A stretch of 64,000 bases of DNA from Thiohalobacter thiocyanaticus (lineage in GTDB: Bacteria > Pseudomonadota > Gammaproteobacteria > Thiohalobacterales > Thiohalobacteraceae), in assembly GCF_002356355.1 (NCBI RefSeq), contig NZ_AP018052.1, forward strand, positions 186,001-250,000. Reading direction: 5' to 3'. This document shows positions 61,777 through 64,000 of this stretch, one piece after another. Below the pieces are notes generated by a model. The model was not told the origin of the DNA. It saw only the letters and a list, made by a program, of their open reading frames with translations, and ran no database searches. The translations under genes were made by a program, and so were the position numbers. Every line of letters starts with the position of its first letter. Positions within the stretch are counted from its first letter, which is position 1.

Positions 61777-61988
61777 TCAACGCAGAGGCGCTAAGGCGCA
61801 AAGAACGCAAATAATATAATTGCGAATGCTAAAGTATACCGTCATCCCGGCGCAGGCCGGGATCCAGAAACCGCTGCGGTCTGTAGATCCCGGCCTGCGC
61901 CGGGATGACGATGATGCTAGGGATGCAGCTGTAGGTTGCATGGTGTTAAATGTTCTCGCTTCTTCGCGCCTTAGCGCCTCTGCGTTGA
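61777..61988. repeat. Inverted-repeat element, family B copy 3
   Basis: The 29-bp arms at 61777-61805 (TCAACGCAGAGGCGCTAAGG...) and 61960-61988 (inverse) are near-perfect reverse complements. They enclose about 150 bases that include a separate GTCATCCCGGC palindrome, so one repeat appears nested in another. Confidence 0.85.
61841..61909. repeat. REP palindrome (GTCATCCCGGCGCAGGCCGG type)
   Basis: GTCATCCCGGCGCAGGCCGG and its exact inverse flank a GATCC-containing centre. This is the common proteobacterial REP type (cattcccgcgcaggcggg family). It lies inside the family B element between glmU and glmS. Confidence 0.85.
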
Positions 61989-62014
61989 ATCCTTTGATCT
62001 GAGGGTAATCAAAA

Positions 62015-63847
62015 ATGTGCGGAATCGTCGGAGCCGTAGCCCAGCGTGATGTCGCGCCCATCCTGCTCGAGGGCCTGAAGCGACTGGAATACCGCGGCTA
62101 TGACTCGGCCGGCATGCTGGTGGTCACGCCCGAGCACAAGTTCAGCCGCAAGCGCGCCATGGGCAAGGTGGCCGTCCTGGGTGATGCCCTGAGCAGTGAT
62201 CCGCTGCCCGGCCACACCGGCATCGCCCACACCCGCTGGGCCACCCACGGCCGGCCCAGTGAAGGCAATGCCCATCCGCATGTGTGCAACGAGACCATCG
62301 CCGTGGTGCATAACGGCATCATCGAGAACCACGATGCCCTGCGCGCACAGCAGAAGGAACTCGGCTACCGCTTCACCTCTGAGACCGACACCGAGGTCAT
62401 CGCCCATCAGCTGCATCATCACTACTCGCAGTCGCACGATCTGCTCGCCGCGGTACAGGCCGCCGTGGGCGATCTCGACGGTGCCTATGCCCTGGGCGTG
62501 GTCACCAACAGCGATCCGGAGCGCATCATCGTTGCCCGCCGCGGCAGCCCACTGGTCATCGGCCTGGGCGTGGGCGAGAACTTCATCGCCTCCGACGTCG
62601 CTGCCCTGGTGCCGGTAACCCAGCAGTTCATCTTTCTGGAAGACGGTGATATCGCGGAGATCAAGCGCGACGCCATCACCATCTACGACCACGAAGGCCA
62701 TGAGGTCACGCGCCCCGTGCGCCAGTCGGAACTGACCGCTGACGCCGTCGAGCGCGGCCAGTACCGCCATTACATGCTGAAGGAAATCTTCGAGCAGCCA
62801 CGTGCCGTGGCCGACTGCCTCGAAGGCCGCATCAGCGGTGACAAGCTGCTGGAGGCCGCTTTCGGCCATGAGGCCTCTGAAATATTCGACCAGGTTCAGG
62901 GCGTGCACATCATCGCCTGTGGCACCAGCTACCATGCCGGCATGGTCGGGCGCTACTGGCTGGAGTCCATCGCCGGCATCCCCTGCAGCGTGGAGGTGGC
63001 CAGCGAGTTCCGCTATCGCAAGCCGGTGGTGCGCAACAACTCGCTCATCGTGACCCTGTCGCAGTCGGGCGAGACCGCCGACACCCTGGCCGGTCTGCAG
63101 GAGGCCAAGCGTCTCGGGTTCGGTCATTCGCTGGCCATCTGCAATGTGCCCGAAAGCTCGCTGGTGCGTGAATCCGATCTCACCCTGATGACGCGCGCCG
63201 GTCCCGAGATCGGCGTGGCCTCCACCAAGGCCTTCACCACCCAGCTGGTCTCACTCTTGATGCTGGTCATCGCACTGGGCCGACGCAATGGCCTGGACCC
63301 GTTCGTCGAGGCCAAGATGATCCAGCAGCTGGAGCACCTGCCCGGCAAGATCGATCATGTGCTGCAACTCGACGACCGCATCCGGGAAATCGCGGAGGGC
63401 TTCGCCGACAAGCACCACACCCTGTTCCTCGGCCGCGGTGCCCAGTACCCGGTGGCGATGGAAGGGGCGCTGAAGTTGAAAGAGATCTCCTACATCCACG
63501 CCGAGGCCTACCCCGCCGGCGAACTCAAGCACGGCCCCCTGGCCCTGGTCGATGCCGAGATGCCCGTCATCGCCGTCGCACCCAACAACGAGCTATTGGA
63601 AAAGCTCAAGTCCAACCTGCAGGAAGTCAGCGCCAGGGGCGGCGAGTTGATCGTCTTCGCCGATGAACACGCCGGCGTGGTCGAAAGCGAGAACATGACC
63701 GTATTGCCCGTCGCGCCAACCGATGACTGCATTGCTCCCATCATATTCACCATCCCGCTGCAGCTGCTGTCGTATCACGTGGCGGTGCTGAAGGGGACGG
63801 ATGTGGATCAGCCGAGGAATCTGGCGAAGTCGGTTACGGTTGAATAA
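62015..63847 (+). CDS. glmS: Glutamine--fructose-6-phosphate aminotransferase (isomerizing)
   Basis: 610 residues; makes glucosamine-6-phosphate from fructose-6-phosphate and glutamine. Catalytic Cys2 is in [20 protein letters not shown], with [12 protein letters not shown] and the glutaminase segment [18 protein letters not shown]. Two SIS domains carry [19 protein letters not shown] and [11 protein letters not shown]. The C-terminal [11 protein letters not shown] is the universal end. The gap to the window edge contains a 20-base tandem repeat. Confidence 0.98.
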   Translation: MCGIVGAVAQRDVAPILLEGLKRLEYRGYDSAGMLVVTPEHKFSRKRAMGKVAVLGDALSSDPLPGHTGIAHTRWATHGRPSEGNAHPHVCNETIAVVHNGIIENHDALRAQQKELGYRFTSETDTEVIAHQLHHHYSQSHDLLAAVQAAVGDLDGAYALGVVTNSDPERIIVARRGSPLVIGLGVGENFIASDVAALVPVTQQFIFLEDGDIAEIKRDAITIYDHEGHEVTRPVRQSELTADAVERGQYRHYMLKEIFEQPRAVADCLEGRISGDKLLEAAFGHEASEIFDQVQGVHIIACGTSYHAGMVGRYWLESIAGIPCSVEVASEFRYRKPVVRNNSLIVTLSQSGETADTLAGLQEAKRLGFGHSLAICNVPESSLVRESDLTLMTRAGPEIGVASTKAFTTQLVSLLMLVIALGRRNGLDPFVEAKMIQQLEHLPGKIDHVLQLDDRIREIAEGFADKHHTLFLGRGAQYPVAMEGALKLKEISYIHAEAYPAGELKHGPLALVDAEMPVIAVAPNNELLEKLKSNLQEVSARGGELIVFADEHAGVVESENMTVLPVAPTDDCIAPIIFTIPLQLLSYHVAVLKGTDVDQPRNLAKSVTVE

Positions 63848-63880
63848 TCACAGGGCTTTGAGGCGGTCGACCTGTGGTGG

Positions 63881-63940
63881 GAAAAAATAATCCTTTCCTG
63901 GAGAATAAAATCCTTTCCTGGGAATAAACTTCTTTCCCGA
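63881..63940. repeat. Three 20-base tandem units downstream of glmS
   Basis: Units of exactly 20 bases: gaaaaaataa+TCCTTTCCTG, gagaataaaa+TCCTTTCCTG, and ggaataaact+TCTTTCCCGA. The region to 64000 has no gene I can support. Confidence 0.6.
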
Positions 63941-64000
63941 TAAGGCCTGACGTAACCAACTGTAAATTCGAGAATTAATGCGGGACGGATGAGACCGACC

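Overview
The window is the replication-origin region of a high-GC gammaproteobacterial chromosome. It has the order glyQ-glyS-gmhB-plsC / gyrB-recF-dnaN-dnaA / rpmH-rnpA-yidD-yidC-mnmE, then mnmG-rsmG-parA-parB and atpIBEFHAGDC-glmU-glmS. That order, the GTTCCACGTGGAAC parS sites inside recF, and a TusA plus PP-loop sulfurtransferase pair suggest a Chromatiales/Ectothiorhodospiraceae-like or Pseudomonas-related lineage. I cannot name the species.

Layout. 1-8.5 kb (minus strand) is a nitrogen and sulfur block: ntrC (cut by the window edge), ntrB, a DUF4124 protein, glnA with a sigma-54 promoter and NtrC-type enhancer sites, a cation-diffusion transporter, and the tusA/PP-loop pair. 8.7-13.5 kb is the glycyl-tRNA synthetase operon followed by a MazG-like protein, a degenerate GmhB-like protein and PlsC. 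13.6-20 kb holds gyrB, recF, dnaN and dnaA with oriC between dnaN and dnaA. 20-24 kb is the divergent rpmH-to-mnmE run.

At the last codons of mnmE the chromosome is interrupted by a 14.4 kb integrated element (about 23978-38378). It is bounded by a 12-bp direct repeat that lies at the same place as the SGI1 attachment site. It carries a 405-aa P4-type tyrosine integrase, short TGTTCCCA repeats near both ends (probable integrase arm sites), AlpA-like and winged-helix-like proteins, four phased palindromic 21-bp repeats, a stand-alone FtsH-type (M41) peptidase domain, a type I restriction-modification locus with an AlbA_2 gene between hsdS and hsdR, and an AvcD-type antiphage deaminase with a small downstream ORF. 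It therefore looks like a mobile defence island. A decayed copy of the hsdR start lies just after hsdS, which suggests the AlbA_2 gene was inserted later.

38.5-47.6 kb is ordinary chromosome: cytochrome b561, a thioredoxin/DUF255 protein, SlyD, a MoxR-DUF58-transglutaminase operon, a homocysteine methyltransferase and a GlxA-type regulator. 47.7-63.8 kb holds mnmG-rsmG-parAB, the complete F1Fo ATP synthase operon, a second FKBP, glmU and glmS.

Many intergenic gaps on the chromosome side contain inverted-repeat (REP/MITE-like) elements from at least five families. No tRNA, rRNA or CRISPR array was seen.
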